From Toxotes chatareus (taxonomy: Eukaryota > Chordata > Actinopteri > Toxotidae), in assembly GCA_016801885.1 (NCBI GenBank), contig CM028898.1, positions 2,046,001 through 2,110,000 on the forward strand: 64,000 nt of DNA, read 5' to 3'. This document shows positions 50,700 through 62,609 of this stretch, piece after piece. A program made the position numbers and the translations under genes. The first letter of the stretch is position 1. Each line of letters opens with the position of its first letter. Below the pieces are notes generated by a model. That model was not told the origin of the DNA and made no database searches. It was given only the letters and a program-made list of their open reading frames with translations.

Positions 50700-51521
50700 C
50701 TTATTCCTGGTGTTTAGTTCAAGAAACGTCTTTAAGGAGCCAAGTCTCAGTTCCTGTTCGTCTGACTTCAGTCCAGTGACAGACTGTTCTAAAATACAGT
50801 TTTGAGTAAATGTACTTGGATCGATTTCACCATTAAACTGAAGTCACAAAAATGAGGAACTGAGACGTGGACTGATGTTAGACCTGAACTCCGTACAGAC
50901 TCCACATAACTCCAGCCTCATGTTTTTGAATAATAATGACATTTAAAAAATAAGGACATTGTCATTCAGCATGAACATTTAATCGCTATGCTTATTCATT
51001 GGAAAGGTTTGGTCTCAGCCACTGTATGTACACTTGTGACTTGGACAAAGCTCTGTTGTACAGTGACACAGGTCAGTGCCTGAACGCAGCACCATCTTTC
51101 TTTCCTTATTCACTGCATCCTTACATTCTCCTTCTCCCCCTCCTCCCCTCACCCCTGCCATGCTCATCTCCTCCGATTCACACAACCTGTCGCTCGCTCT
51201 ACAAACTTCGCATCCTTCTCATCCTGTGAACGGCCGCTCATCCTCCCTCCATCCTCCTCCTCCTGCTCCCATGATCCTCCCCATCCCCCCTTATAATGAC
51301 TGTGGGCGTGATGTGGTTGAACGATCACGACATGCCTTTTAAATGTTAAGTGATATAGGCAGAAGCCCCGCAGATTGTGAATCACTCAAAGGAGGAGCTT
51401 GTTGAGGAGAAGGGTGATCCACAGAGAGGGAGAGAGGGGGGATCTGCGTGGCTCGGTTTCTCAGTCTCTCTTCTCCTCACCAGGCTCCTCCGTTGTACCA
51501 GCGCGCAGGGAGGACGGCAGC
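50700..51521 (+). promoter_or_regulatory. rab37 promoter and 5' UTR region
   Basis: No coding exon was found between the membrane-protein gene (ending at 50207) and the rab37 start. The stretch 51080-51300 is strongly pyrimidine-rich (CTCCTCCTCCTCCTGCTCC type), and 51380-51521 is GA-rich and then GC-rich, running into the first rab37 exon. The region must also hold the promoter and missing first exon of the divergent membrane-protein gene, unless that exon lies further away. The transcription start is not defined. Confidence 0.35.
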
Positions 51522-54500
51522 ATGGAGCGGATGGAGTCGATGGAGCCGATCTCGGCGTACTACACCACGGCTTACCCGGAGATCCAGCCCGATAGCGGCT
51601 ACGGATCCAGAGAGACCACCGACGGCCAGGCAAAGACTCCGCCAGCTCGAACGTATGACGAGGAATTGGTGCACAAGGTATGGACACTACAGCAGGCTTT
51701 AAACCCAGGACTAAAACTAAACCTGGGTTTAGTTTTATTTTAACCTAAACTTTTAAACTCTGGAAGATCACTGGTCAGATATAATCCAAGAAATCAAATA
51801 GGTGAGAATTTTCTTTTTTTTCTTTTTTTTTAAATTTATTGGTAACCAATTTAGTGGTACCCCACAGTAGCCCCGTCCTCCAGTCCGGGTACGCCCCCGT
51901 GCTGGACCGGCTTTGCGCTCTCCGTGGTGCTGATCTTCACTTTGGATGCAGTTTCCCTTGGTCAGTCTCCAGACTTGTTCCGTGCCAGATTTACCCCGCA
52001 AACGCATAATTCAGACCGCAGCTCTTCACACGCCAGCTCCCTGCCTCTCACTGGGGCGACGAGGCTTTAGAGAGAGGTCGCTCTCCGTCCACATGGTTTT
52101 AGAAAAACTCCTCTGTACCGTGTCGATCAGATCACCTGGTCTTCATCAGAGCAGAAAACACCACAGTGTGGAAATACTACTTTACAAGTACATATCCTGC
52201 GTTTCCAAAGTTTACTTAAAGCTGCACTATTCAATATTTTTATTCTAACAACTGATGAAAAGACTGTAATGTGAAAAGTGTCAACTCCAGTGATGAACCC
52301 AGAGAGCATTATCACCCAGCTCTGCAGCTTCCCTCAGCCCTGTGGAGCTTTTTAGCGTCTTTCAACTCATTGTTTTGGTTTCACAACTCATAACTTTAAT
52401 GTTGTGACTCAGTCTCACTGCTCTCAAATCCTCATTTCCAGCAGCAGCGGGGCAGCAAATCTACCTGTCCAGCACCAAACAGTAGACAGAGAAGGTTAGT
52501 GACGAGTCAGATCTTTCTCAGGAGTTGGTAGAGACCAAAACAGAGACTAAATAATGGACTTGAATTTGTCAGGAGTCTAGAAACACAACTCCATGAGTTG
52601 TGACTCGTGTTACTCTGTATTTGCTATGAAGACAACTATTTCCTCATACATTAGCTGCTAAATAATCCCTCTGCTAAACACAAATTGGCTAACATGAACT
52701 AAATACAGGCAGTACAGTGACTACTAAGGCTACAGTAGCCAACATACACCAGCCATAGGCTTGGAGTCCGGACTTTGTTGATCCTTGGAATCCCCTGGAC
52801 CTGTCTATAGAAGGAACAAAGACAGAAAGACAAAGAGAGAAGAGAAACTCCCTCTGGGCTTCATTGAAATGTCACATTACATTATGTTGTATTGCAGGAA
52901 CAGCTTGAAGTTCAGTGTGAGGGAGCTCAGTCAAGGCTCGTGTTCTTTTTCATATCTGGCCTTTAGTCCTACTTCCCTTTCAAATATCAGTCACTGTGGT
53001 AAATCAGTGCACACACTGATATTTGTATATATTTTAATTCATTTCCAAATGTTAATGGGCTTCATCGCTATGTCCCATTTGTCTGATGATGTCTGAATAT
53101 AACAACATTGACATCTAACACACTGGTGATCACACGATCATAACGTCACAGTGCTTAGAGTAATGATTTTGTTCCTCAGGCCGAAACTGCTGCTAAGTGT
53201 CTTTATATCATTAGTGTGACTTTGGTGTGAACTGTCTTCCCAAAGGCTAATGGTCCTTTGGGACGTAAACCGGGTTACTCTAATGTAACCGCTATGCTCT
53301 TTGACCAGCTTCCTTTAATTGCCTCAGATAGTTTGTGAGTCTGTGTGTGTGTGTGTGTTAGTACATGTGTGAGGCCTCTGTTGTGAGGGGAGCAGGTGCT
53401 TTGCGAAGGGGCAGATTATAGTAACGCAAGCTGTTCTTTCAAAAATCAGGAACGGTCATTTTCAGGTGAACACCAAGAACAAGTCAATCTGTCCATTTTT
53501 CTTACTGTTATAGTCCCCTGTCTCAGTTTTGTCTTCTATATTGTCTCTATTTCTGGGGGGTAGCAATTTTTATTATATCTTATATCTTATATCTTAGCTC
53601 AGAGTCCCCCTGAGGACTCTATATAACTGTGTCTATAACTTTCCCCTGCATCTTACCACCATGGTGACATTCAGCTCCAGCCAACGGTTCTAATAAAATC
53701 AGAGGAATGTTCATCTTGTGATATACGATTCAATATCTTCTGATTAAATAATATAAAAATATCTTTAATAGATCTTCAAGACCAAACTAAGCAACCTCTA
53801 ATGTTCCTCTGTCTTTAATCACTCTCTAAATTCACCACCCTGTTTGAGGCTCTCAGCCCTAAGCTCACTGGTCCCCATTAAACATGTAAATATTTAAAGC
53901 TGCACTGATCAATAGTGTTTATGCGAGCAAGTACTATGTGTAATGTGAAAAACGTCGCTCATAGTGACAACACTACAGAAAATCATTACCCAACTCTGCA
54001 GTTCCCTTCAGCTCTACGAAGCGTTTTAGCATCTTACGGCACATTGTTTCGGTTTTATGGTCCGCAAACGTCTTTTCTTAGTACCCACATTTCCAGCAGC
54101 AGCAGGCAGATGCTGTTTTAGTGAAACACTATTGATGATGATTGTGATTAATGTAAAATGACATAAACTGTAATAGAAGAATGCATCCATACTGTTTTGG
54201 AAAACACAAGCATCTTCAACCTTAGAGGAAGCGAAACATTAGACTGACTTTTAAAATGAAAGCTGCGGTACTCTGCTTCTGTTCTGTGGTCTCAAATCCC
54301 AGCTGTGCTGCTTAATGAACAACAGGCTGAATTAGTGGTAATATGAGAACTGTCGAGCTAAATTACATTCTCACCGCGTCCGTCACATGCTTCACATTCA
54401 CCAGGGAGGTAAAAGTGACGCTTCTCACTTCTCAGGCAGAGGTGATCCTCAGGGCTCCAGATGTTCCTCTGACGTGCAGTAAACAGATTTCCACACCTGA

Positions 54501-57500
54501 CTTCTACCTGTTTATTACTGCGATAGTCTCCAAGTAGCTTCTTACTCTGTAAGAACTGGGCTCAAACAGGAGGAAGGGAATTCACTGGCACTTAGTTTCT
54601 TTGTTAAGATGAATATTCTCTCTTTCTTTTCTCTTCTCTCTTTCTCCACACACATACGCGTGTACAAAATATACTGTATACATCATCTATATGATCCATG
54701 TCTAATTCCTGAACATCTGCGTAGCTTTCACTTAATTGCCTCCTGTCTCCAGTGGGGTTTTTACGAGACAAGCTGACTTCCCAGCTAACCTCTGTTACCA
54801 TGGAAACAGCATCATACCCCTCTCTCACTGCAAATGCACATACATCCTCATCCTCATCACGTGTACATATGCATGTGTATTTGTTTTTTGCATGGTTGGT
54901 TTCACTCTGTCCTCACATACACACATGCAGGCATTATGTTACACGCTCTCAGAGATGTCCAGTAAACAGGAAACAGATTCCATTAAGGAGCGGATGAAAT
55001 AATAAAACCGCTGCTGGTTTGGTTAAAATGAAGCCCCCTCGATGACTATCACATGTACTGTGTAGTGTTTCCTACTGTGTAGAAACCAGTATTGAATGCT
55101 TGTTAGTTAGTTTAGGCTAACATTAGCAGCTCTCTCCTGCTCCTGGTTTTGGATTTGGTTTCCACTAATCCCCTCATCACCCAGGACAGCATTACTTTAT
55201 ACCAAACACATCAATTAGTCCTCATCCCAAAAGCTTTATCCCATTTTTTCTTTGTGTTTTTTGTATTGTTATTGCTTTACCTTTTCATCACTGAGAAAAC
55301 ATTATACCTTTTAAGTATTAAGTCCTCTTCAGTGACTTCTCTCTCAACAGAGTGTATTCCAAAAGCTGTTACTGTTGACACCTGAGAAAAGCTGACGTGA
55401 AAATGCAGAGGACGATTGCTGAGACAGTCTCCATATTTTCTCCACCTCAGAGATGTGACACTTTTCGGAGAGTTTCTAAAATCCCTGAGATCAAAGCGAA
55501 GCTATAAAACCTGTAACTGTTGAGAAAAGCTGCTCCGACTTCTCAGCTCTAATCCTTCATAAAGCTTTAAGATAAAACCGAGCTGCAGTTGAACCACAGC
55601 CTGGTTTAGATGATGTTGGCATTGCCCTGACTTCACTTTGAACTCTCTTGCTTTGTCTTGTTCGTGCAGCATTTCAGATTGTTTGGTCCAGGCTTAAGGC
55701 CACTTCAGTGACAGGATGTTCAATCAACCAGTCAGCTTGTTTGAGGCGCAGGTCTGCTCTACACGCTGTTGAGATCTGTGACGTGTGTGTGTGTTGGATC
55801 TGCGGTTACCCATAATGCCATTCTGTACATTTTTCTGTTGTTTATATGTATGTCATATAAGAAGCACTAATTCCAGCTTGATTGTACCTCAGCCTTGACC
55901 AACAGTTTTAGTTTAACAAATCCTCAACAAAAGGTCCAACCTTTCAAGAATGAACCTTCCAGAACCTGCTACTACTCATCTTATTAACTCATTAACACTT
56001 CTGAACATCAGTGTCCATTCACAAGATCAAAAACTAATACTTCTGAACAAAGATGACACAACACAGCATCAATAATCCCAAATCCTCTTCTTAAGAAGGC
56101 AGAGAACAACTTGACTGTGTCTCGCCTGCAGTATCTGTCACAGTTGGAGGGCACTGTGTGTGTGTGTGTGTGTGTGTCTGTGTGGAGGTGTTGGGTACCT
56201 CACTGTGACTTTTCTAAGTGGGCTACAAATGAAAGACAAGCCTGTGTTGACTGCTGGCACTGGTGACTAACTTGGTTCCTTCTGAATGGTGCCTTTCATT
56301 AATTTTATTGTCTTGAAGGTTATCTCCTCCATCTCGTGAGTCACGCTGTAACAGCGGTTCACTGCCAAGCTCTCGTTAAAGATAATATTATTTGTGCTGC
56401 TTGGAAACAGAAATGCACGCCGTGACGCAGATGCTGACTCATGACTCAAAATTATAAAATGATTAGGAGAGTTCAGCCAGAAGAAGGAGATTCAAGCCTG
56501 GCTCTCATTCCAATATAGTTTCTTTTTATTGAACCTGACCTGAACTCATTTTTATCAACACTTTATCCAGATGCACTCACCAAGCACTTTATCAGGAAAA
56601 CCATAACAGTGCTGGGTAGGTCCTCCCTCTGCTCTCACATCATTCAAGCTGCCGATCTCCTGTTCTACCACATCCCAAAGTCTGGAGACTGGGAGAGGCC
56701 ACTGAAGTTCACTGTCATGTTGATGAGACCAGTAACCAGGTTGGGTCCATGGGTTCATGCTGCTGATTCCAAACTCTGCAGCCTCAGCAGAAATCTAGAT
56801 CCATCAGACCAGGCTACGCTTTTCCAGACTTCACCTGTATGTTTTCAGTGAGCCTGTGCTTGCAGGTGTTCCTAATCAAGTGCTAAATGAGTGTATGTAT
56901 ATATAGGGATAAAGACTGTCTTAGCATAACCCACTGTTGCTGGTAAGACTCCTGAGTGTGTATTTATGTGTGTGTGTGTGTGTGTGTTTTCCTGCAGACA
57001 ATCCTGGTCGGGGACAGTGGAGTGGGGAAAACGTCTCTGTTGGTGCAGTTCGATCAGGGCAAGTTCATTCCCGGGTCCTTCTCTGCCACAGTGGGCATCG
57101 GATTCACGGTGTGTGTGAACATGCACCATTTGTGTTTGTGTATCTTTTACATACATGTACACTAGATTCTCTTGTTGAAATTATGTAGGACATGTCATAT
57201 GTTGAAGATTAGTTGTTAGATGCAGTTTAGTTTTAATTTTAGCTTTACTGGCTAAAGTTTTTGAGAAAGACCTCTGCCTCAACCCCAGTACAATGAGTGG
57301 AAATAGCTTCCACGGTGCTGCAAAATTGCATACAAAAAATTAAACAGCAACATGTCTCTCCAGAGGCAGTTTCCCTGTTACGCACGCTTTTGACTCACAC
57401 AAACAGAAAACACTGGAGAAACACTCCAACTCAGAACAAAACAGAGAAAAACATGTCACTATCACCGGCCCACAAATTCTCTGTGATAGAAATTTAATGA

Positions 57501-60381
57501 CTACTTTTATTTCCAGAAAATCATGCATGGAAACGCCTCGGTCTGGAAATAAACCACTTTGTTTTACACCAACACGCTGACTCATGAGACTCATGCACTC
57601 ATGACACTTTGTGTGTGTTAACAGAGGGTGGGAGTGTGACCCTGAGAGCAGCCCCCGTTGCAGTTTTGACATGAGGATGTTTCTATTTGTTCCTTGTGAG
57701 CGTGTTCCTCCTACAAGTCTGGTGATGGTAGCAGCTTCTCTTCATGTAGGCAGTTTGGGTTTTATTTTAGGAGTAAAACGGTGCATTGGAATGTTCAGCA
57801 AAGTTTATCCACACGTCCTCATTCAGTACAGTTTTGACTTGCTGGTTTAGCACTGTTAGCACTGTTAAAGACTTAATGTTAACAGTGTAAATCCACGTCT
57901 TCATCAAAGCTGAACTCCACACGAAAGATTTGCAAGGACTTACTTCACCCCTACAAGCAAATCCACTGGAATGAATTCAGTTTGCTGCCATTTGCTGTTT
58001 TAAATGCTGGTGCGACTGACGCTTTAATCTACCAAATGAAAAGACTCATCATAACAGTGGTTCCAAGGGAAAACGTTTGACTGTGAGGTCTGTGGATTAA
58101 CAGGGACACTGATCCTTCAAAGAGATGCTGCTGTTGAAATTTTTAGATTGAATTTCTCAGTGTATTGTAGTGGAGGCAGAAATCTCAAAACATGGATAAA
58201 CAAAGTGGGAAAACAATCTGCATGGGAAAAACACCACTGAAAGTAACTGGGAAGAGTTTCTTTTTTTTCTTCTAAGACAGACTGATCCTTTCGTTTAAAT
58301 TTCTGTTGCTTCTTTCCCATGTAATTTTAAATCTGTTTCTGCTTCTCTCAGAATAAAGTGGTGACTGTGGACGATGTAAAGGTCAAACTACAGGTCAGTA
58401 AAATCAGTTCCAGTGAAGAAAAAAGAAAAACACAAAAAAAAACAACTTGATGTTCTTTCACAATAACAGCCTATTTTTAGAGCGCAGGCTGGTTTCCTTT
58501 TGGGCACCAGCGTTGGAACTGAAAATTATAGCTGGCCATGTGAAACCGGGCCAGATCACCAAATATAGCTTCTTCTTTTTCTGTCTCAGATTTGGGATAC
58601 AGCAGGACAGGAGAGGTTCAGAAGTGTGACACATGCATATTACAGAGATGCACACGGTGAGGCTCAAACGCCATATGTACACGATGATGTCTGTTTTGGC
58701 CATGAGAGTCACTGTTATGTGGAGATGTGCAGCTTCAGACCCGCATGTTTATTCTCATTTTTCTTGGTTTTGTCTCCAAAGCCTTGCTCCTCCTGTATGA
58801 CATCACCAGCAAATCATCCTTTGACAACATTAGGGTAAGTCTGGGATATGTCTACAGCCTGGAAAGATATGGAAATGAGTGGCTCAGGAAGGGGAAATAG
58901 CCTTTAATAAAAGCTAATAAAGCCACAGAAAGCTGATGCTGAGCGATCACTTTTCCAGTGTGAGCGTCTGTGTGCGGGCGTGCGTGTGTGTGTGCGTGTG
59001 TGCGCCTCCCCTCAGAGTTTCAGCCTTATGCAATCAGACGTTCTCTCTGTTTTGTTTGACTCTGTATTTATGTGTCTGTCTGTCTTTGTTGTTTCAGGCA
59101 TGGTTAACAGAGATCCATGAGTATGCACAGAGCGATGTAGTCATCATGTTGCTGGGCAACAAGGTGAGAGGCAATAGCTTTTAAGAAGCTCAACAAGTGA
59201 AGGGGAGCATTTTATTTGTCTGCTTGTCAGTACACAGTACCATACATGTTGGTACTGTATGAATTAGGTCAAGAATATTAAGTTAATATACAAAAAGAAA
59301 GCTATTGTATATATAAAGATAATAGAAAAGAACTATAACCAGTTGAACCTGGATGTAACTAACTGTTGTTGTGTGTTGTGTTGATCTCTGCCAGACGGAC
59401 ATGAGCAGTGAAAGAGCGATCAGGAGAGATGAAGGAGAGAGGCTGGCCAGAGTGAGTGCTTCATTCACTACTCTACATCTATAACTAAGGCTGTTGTTTA
59501 TTGATTATGTAACAGGCACGGTGCACGGTACATTTATTGCACCTGGTATCGGAGTAATGTTTGGATCTGGCCAACATTTCATCCTAAACTCAGCACAGCT
59601 CACAGCTTAATGTTACCAAATGATCTCACAAACACAAACCACTCTGAATCAGATTATGTGAGACTGCTGACTGTTGTTCTTTGCTCCTCTTCTTGTTTTC
59701 AGGAGTATTCAGTTCCCTTTATGGAGACGAGTGCCAAGACTGGAGTCAACGTAGAGCTGGCCTTCACTGCTGTGGCCAAGTATGGAACATAAGGACTTTT
59801 TAACACCCTTCACACTACATCTTCTTTGTGGTCTACGCTGAGCTGGCTCAGTGTTTGAGCTTTTATTCTGGAGCAGAGTACAATTTTGATAAGCACCATG
59901 AAAGGATTTTCTGCCTTATTAGACTGACTGGTGTTTAGTGGTTCAGTGATCATATAATACCCAATTGCTACAGTCTTCAGTCTAATAAGAGGCCCATCTG
60001 ACAAAGCTTACAATGTAATGATACATGTTAATGAACTATAACACATTAAACACACTTGAGGTGAAGCATGTTTTAACTGATTATCCATTGATAACATTGT
60101 TGAATAATGTAATAACTCAGTGGAATTAGCCATTTATTGCAGTTTCAAGCTGTTTTTCATCATTCTTACTCATTAATAATGTAATTAATGTATTTTCTAA
60201 TGTATGTTCTGAATATGTTAGTAGATTTTTTTATAGCTCAAAGTGATCTATCTGATGTCTGGTTCTGTTCTTCAGGGAGCTGAAGCACCGAGCCGTCCAG
60301 CACCCCAACGAACCCAAGTTCCAGATCCACGAATACATTGAATCACAGAAGGAGAAGTCAGGCTGCTGCAGCTACTTCTAA
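51522..60381 (+). CDS. rab37: RAB37 small GTPase (complete, 9 exons)
   Basis: Rab GTPase of secretory and exocytic vesicles. Exons: 51522-51677, 56998-57108, 58352-58393, 58590-58656, 58782-58834, 59098-59163, 59395-59451, 59703-59779, 60276-60381. All introns are GT-AG; the joined frame is 244 aa. Motifs: P-loop GDSGVGKT at 57-64, switch I ATVG at 82-85, WDTAGQE at 105-111, NKTD at 164-167, ETSAK at 192-196, and a C-terminal CC (240-241, tail SGCCSYF) for double prenylation. Segments such as RSVTHAYYRDA and AWLTEIHEYAQSDVVIMLLGNK match RAB37 better than RAB26, and the tail resembles the human CCSFM ending. After switch I it reads GIGFT where most Rabs have G-I/V-DF; I recall human RAB37 isoforms with the same exon. 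The 52-residue N-terminus, encoded by a separate GC-rich exon, is rich in Tyr, Glu and Pro and looks disordered. Several ATGs cluster at the start (residues 1, 4 and 7); the first was taken. Confidence 0.96.
52216..52560 (+). repeat. Dispersed TTAAAGCTGCAC repeat, longest copy
   Basis: It begins TTAAAGCTGCACTATTCAAT, continues through ATCACCCAGCTCTGCAGCTT and the GTCTTTCAACTCATTGTTTT block, and reaches the CAGCACCAAACAGTAGACAG and TTTCTCAGGAGTTGGTAGAG blocks. These blocks recur in the same order in the copies at 7965, 28835 and 53894. It lies in rab37 intron 1. Confidence 0.75.
53894..54121 (+). repeat. Dispersed TTAAAGCTGCAC repeat, 3'-truncated copy
   Basis: It begins TTAAAGCTGCACTGATCAAT and follows the copy at 52216 block by block (AATGTGAAAAACGTC, CATTACCCAACTCTGCAG, TTTCCAGCAGCAGCAGGCAG), then stops before the last blocks. 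It is 1.3 kb downstream of that copy in the same intron and the same orientation. Confidence 0.75.
56572..56895 (-). mobile_element. Short non-autonomous Tc1-like element with inverted ends
   Basis: The two ends form an imperfect inverted repeat of about 31 bases: left TGCACTCACCAAGCACTTTA, right (reverse complement) TACACTCATTTAGCACTTGA, each followed by TCAGGAAAACC or TTAGGAACACC. This is the familiar end of a fish Tc1-like family. Internally, 56791-56814 on the minus strand still reads as the WSD(G/E)SRFLL transposase block, with most of the transposase lost. It lies in intron 1 of rab37, about 100 bases before the exon that encodes the P-loop. Confidence 0.75.
57109..58351 (+). other. rab37 intron 2, no feature recognised
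   Basis: Donor ACG then GTGTGTG, acceptor CTTCTCTCAG. No second GTPase exon, RNA gene or clear repeat was seen. Confidence 0.6.
58975..59007 (+). repeat. GT/GC-rich microsatellite
   Basis: Interrupted GTGCGTGTGTGTGTG run in rab37 intron 5. Confidence 0.85.
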
Positions 60382-60473
60382 ATCTCACCTGCTGAGTCCT
60401 CCCACCACCACCACTCTGGGTGAATAGACTGTCAGAGACACGCAGAGAGTTACTGAGTGGGAGGAAGTCGTAA

Positions 60474-60545
60474 TAACTCACTGCTCCTCCCAAAATATGA
60501 TGCTGCCATTCATTCAAGACTAAAAGCCAAAAGTAGATTAGTGGA
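60474..60545 (+). repeat. 72-base segment repeated at 63601, copy in the rab37 3' UTR
   Basis: It begins 93 bases after the rab37 stop codon and runs from TAACTCACTGCTCCTCCC to AGTGGA. The copy at 63601-63672 has the same length, no gaps and 5 differences by my count. Confidence 0.85.
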
Positions 60546-60768
60546 ATCAGGGAAGGATAAACCAAGTTTCAAACTCACAAAACTGAGTTTTGAGCTGAGA
60601 ACAGCCTCCTTAACTCTTTAATGTGAGATTTATCATTATGAGCTATTTGTAGTAGACATTTTAGGGGAAAAATATAAAAATAATTATTCAAATCATATGA
60701 GAATATAGCCCTACAGTGTCATATTTGCTTTCTTTATGAGAGTGAGAGGCAAAGATCAATACCACATG

Positions 60769-60791
60769 GGTGTGTGTGTGTGTGTGTGTGT
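60769..60791 (+). repeat. GT dinucleotide microsatellite
   Basis: About eleven GT units in the 3' flank of rab37. Confidence 0.9.
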
Positions 60792-60794
60792 TAC

Positions 60795-61015
60795 AGAGTA
60801 CAGAGCTGGAGCCAAGATGTGGGTAGACCAGCTTAGCATACACATTGAAGGTAGGAGGACACATCTAGTCCAGATAACCCATCACAGTGTCACTGGTTGG
60901 ATTCCCAGCTGGGGGGGGCCTTAGTTGCATGTAGTGTCTCGCTCTGCTCTTGTTTCCTCGTGTCTTCCTCAAGACTGTCAACTGTCAAATCAAGTCAAGA
61001 TCCCCACCCAAGTTA
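60795..61015 (+). repeat. Possible tRNA-derived SINE
   Basis: GGTTGGATTCCCAGCTGG at about 60894 resembles a tRNA B box (GGTTCGATTCC) and is followed by a body such as TCTCGCTCTGCTCTTG. The A box is unclear and no 3' tail was found, so this is tentative. Confidence 0.25.
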
Positions 61016-61044
61016 CTTGAGAGAATTTGTGGCATTCTCATAAT

Positions 61045-61295
61045 GTAGATTGCTAATATCAGGGCAGAATGCTAACATTTGCTAAAACACAAAGTACAGC
61101 TGAGGCTGTTAAGGAATCACCAGTTATTACAGTTCATCCCGGTGGGACATGAATTTTTGATAATAGTTGTTTAGACATTTCACTAGAAAATGAATGTCTG
61201 TATAAAATTTCATGTTCACCTATCCAGTGGTTGTTGAGATATTTCAGCCTCAGCCAAAGTGGCGCCAACTGACTGACAGACCAACATTGACATCA
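61045..61295 (+). repeat. Common fish repeat (AAGTACAGCTGAGGCTG type)
   Basis: Carries AAAGTACAGCTGAGGCTGTT, then GGAATCACCAGTTATTACAG, then TTCATCCCGGTGGGACATGA, ATGAATGTCTGTATAAAATT and GTTGTTGAGATATTTCAGCC. These blocks in this order are known to me from many fish genomes. Confidence 0.65.
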
Positions 61296-61374
61296 CACTA
61301 GCATTGCTAAAATACACCTAGCAGTCCCTAATCGGCAGTAGTGGTCACTCAGTGTATCTTGAAACAGCGTGTGT

Positions 61375-61635
61375 GAAGTGTGATTTTTTTTTTTTTTTTT
61401 TTTAGCTGCAACTGTTTCTGGCTGTGTAGGCCTACAGTCACTGTGCCCAGCTGTTTTTTACTCAGAAATAGTTTTCACTTGGTTCCAGCTGTTTTGCTAA
61501 GCTATGCTAACTGCCTCCTGGCTCTAGCTTTTAAGTTAACTTACAGATATAAGGGTTGTATTAACTGTCTCATCCAATGCTCAGCAAGAAAGCAAATGAC
61601 AATTTTCCAACATGTCAAACTATTCCTTTAAGGAA
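61375..61635 (+). repeat. Common fish repeat ending in a GAACTATTCCTTT block, second copy
   Basis: After a T run it has GTTTTGCTAAGCTATGCTAA, TGCCTCCTGGCTCTAGCTTT, ATGCTCAGCAAGAAAGCAAA and a final TCAAACTATTCCTTTAA, in the same order as 23760-23905. Confidence 0.65.
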
Positions 61636-62317
61636 ATATATATTTAATTGTTTCCTGAAGGGGATTTTTGTTTATATTTTTGATATCATTGACACCTAAC
61701 ATTTAATTTAGCATACCATCATTCCAGATGTAGGAACAACGTAGTTCTATAAATGCATAATTTTGCCAAAGTGTAAAATATTGTTGAGAACACACAACAC
61801 AGTCTCTGCTGACTTATACAAGTTTGAATCCCCTTCGAAACATCAACATTGCTGCAACTTTGTCTATCATGCAATCTACCAACAACATCCAGACAAAGGC
61901 CATACACTGTGTCATGGATGCAATTCAAAGCCAAGTACATGGACAAAAGCCCTGTCTGTCTGCGACCGCGTCAGACCGGTTCATTCTTGACAAACTGTTG
62001 TCGATAAGTGACAGTTGGCTGCTGCTGAATTCTCACTGAGTCAGGGAAAAGCCGATGGACTCAGCTGGAGAAAAAAACGAATGTGCTCTGGTGAATTTAA
62101 ATCTATTTCTGAACATGCAGAGGAACATTTCAGTGATTAAAAAAATGTAGTCATCTGAAATGTGTTTCTAGCTGCAGATTGCTGCATAATATGAATATGA
62201 GCTACTTGACAAATACCTGTGGTTGGATTTCCAATTTCGTCCTTCATTTAGGAGACACCTGTGTATTTGTGAGTGAGTGAACTGATTTTTGACATTATTT
62301 ATTGACGTGTTGGCTCC

Positions 62318-62319
<2 letters not shown>

Positions 62320-62381
<62 letters not shown>

Positions 62382-62383
62382 TT
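62320..62383 (+). repeat. AT dinucleotide microsatellite followed by a T run
   Basis: About 22 AT units (62320-62364) followed directly by about 19 T. Confidence 0.95.
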
Positions 62384-62609
62384 GCTTTAATGGCCTTCAG
62401 TTTAAAGCTCAGTTGCATGCTTGCTGGAATGCATGTACCAAATCTGTGTGCAGTGCCTCCAACATATGAAACTCTATTTATATTTGCATCATGAACATAG
62501 AAATATGAACTACTAATTAGCATATCTAATCAAATTTTAACTCACTTCTCAGGGTTAAGTATTGTTTTGACATACAAGACCTAGTATTAAATAAGTCCAG
62601 ATTAACATA

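Larger units (their letters stand above)
51678..56997 (+). other. rab37 intron 1 (5.3 kb), repeat-bearing
   Basis: Donor AAG then GTATGG at 51678; acceptor TTTTCCTGCAG before 56998. It holds two copies of a dispersed TTAAAGCTGCAC repeat (52216, 53894), a short non-autonomous Tc1-like element (56572-56895) and GT runs (53343-53358, 56157-56177, 56967-56989). I looked for a second P-loop exon, as RAB37 is known for alternative 5' exons, and saw none. Confidence 0.7.

Noticed and set aside
57109..58351. Search for the alternative GIDF-type P-loop exon of rab37
   Set aside because: No GxxxxGKT-coding segment followed by GIDF was seen in introns 1 or 2 or just upstream of exon 1.
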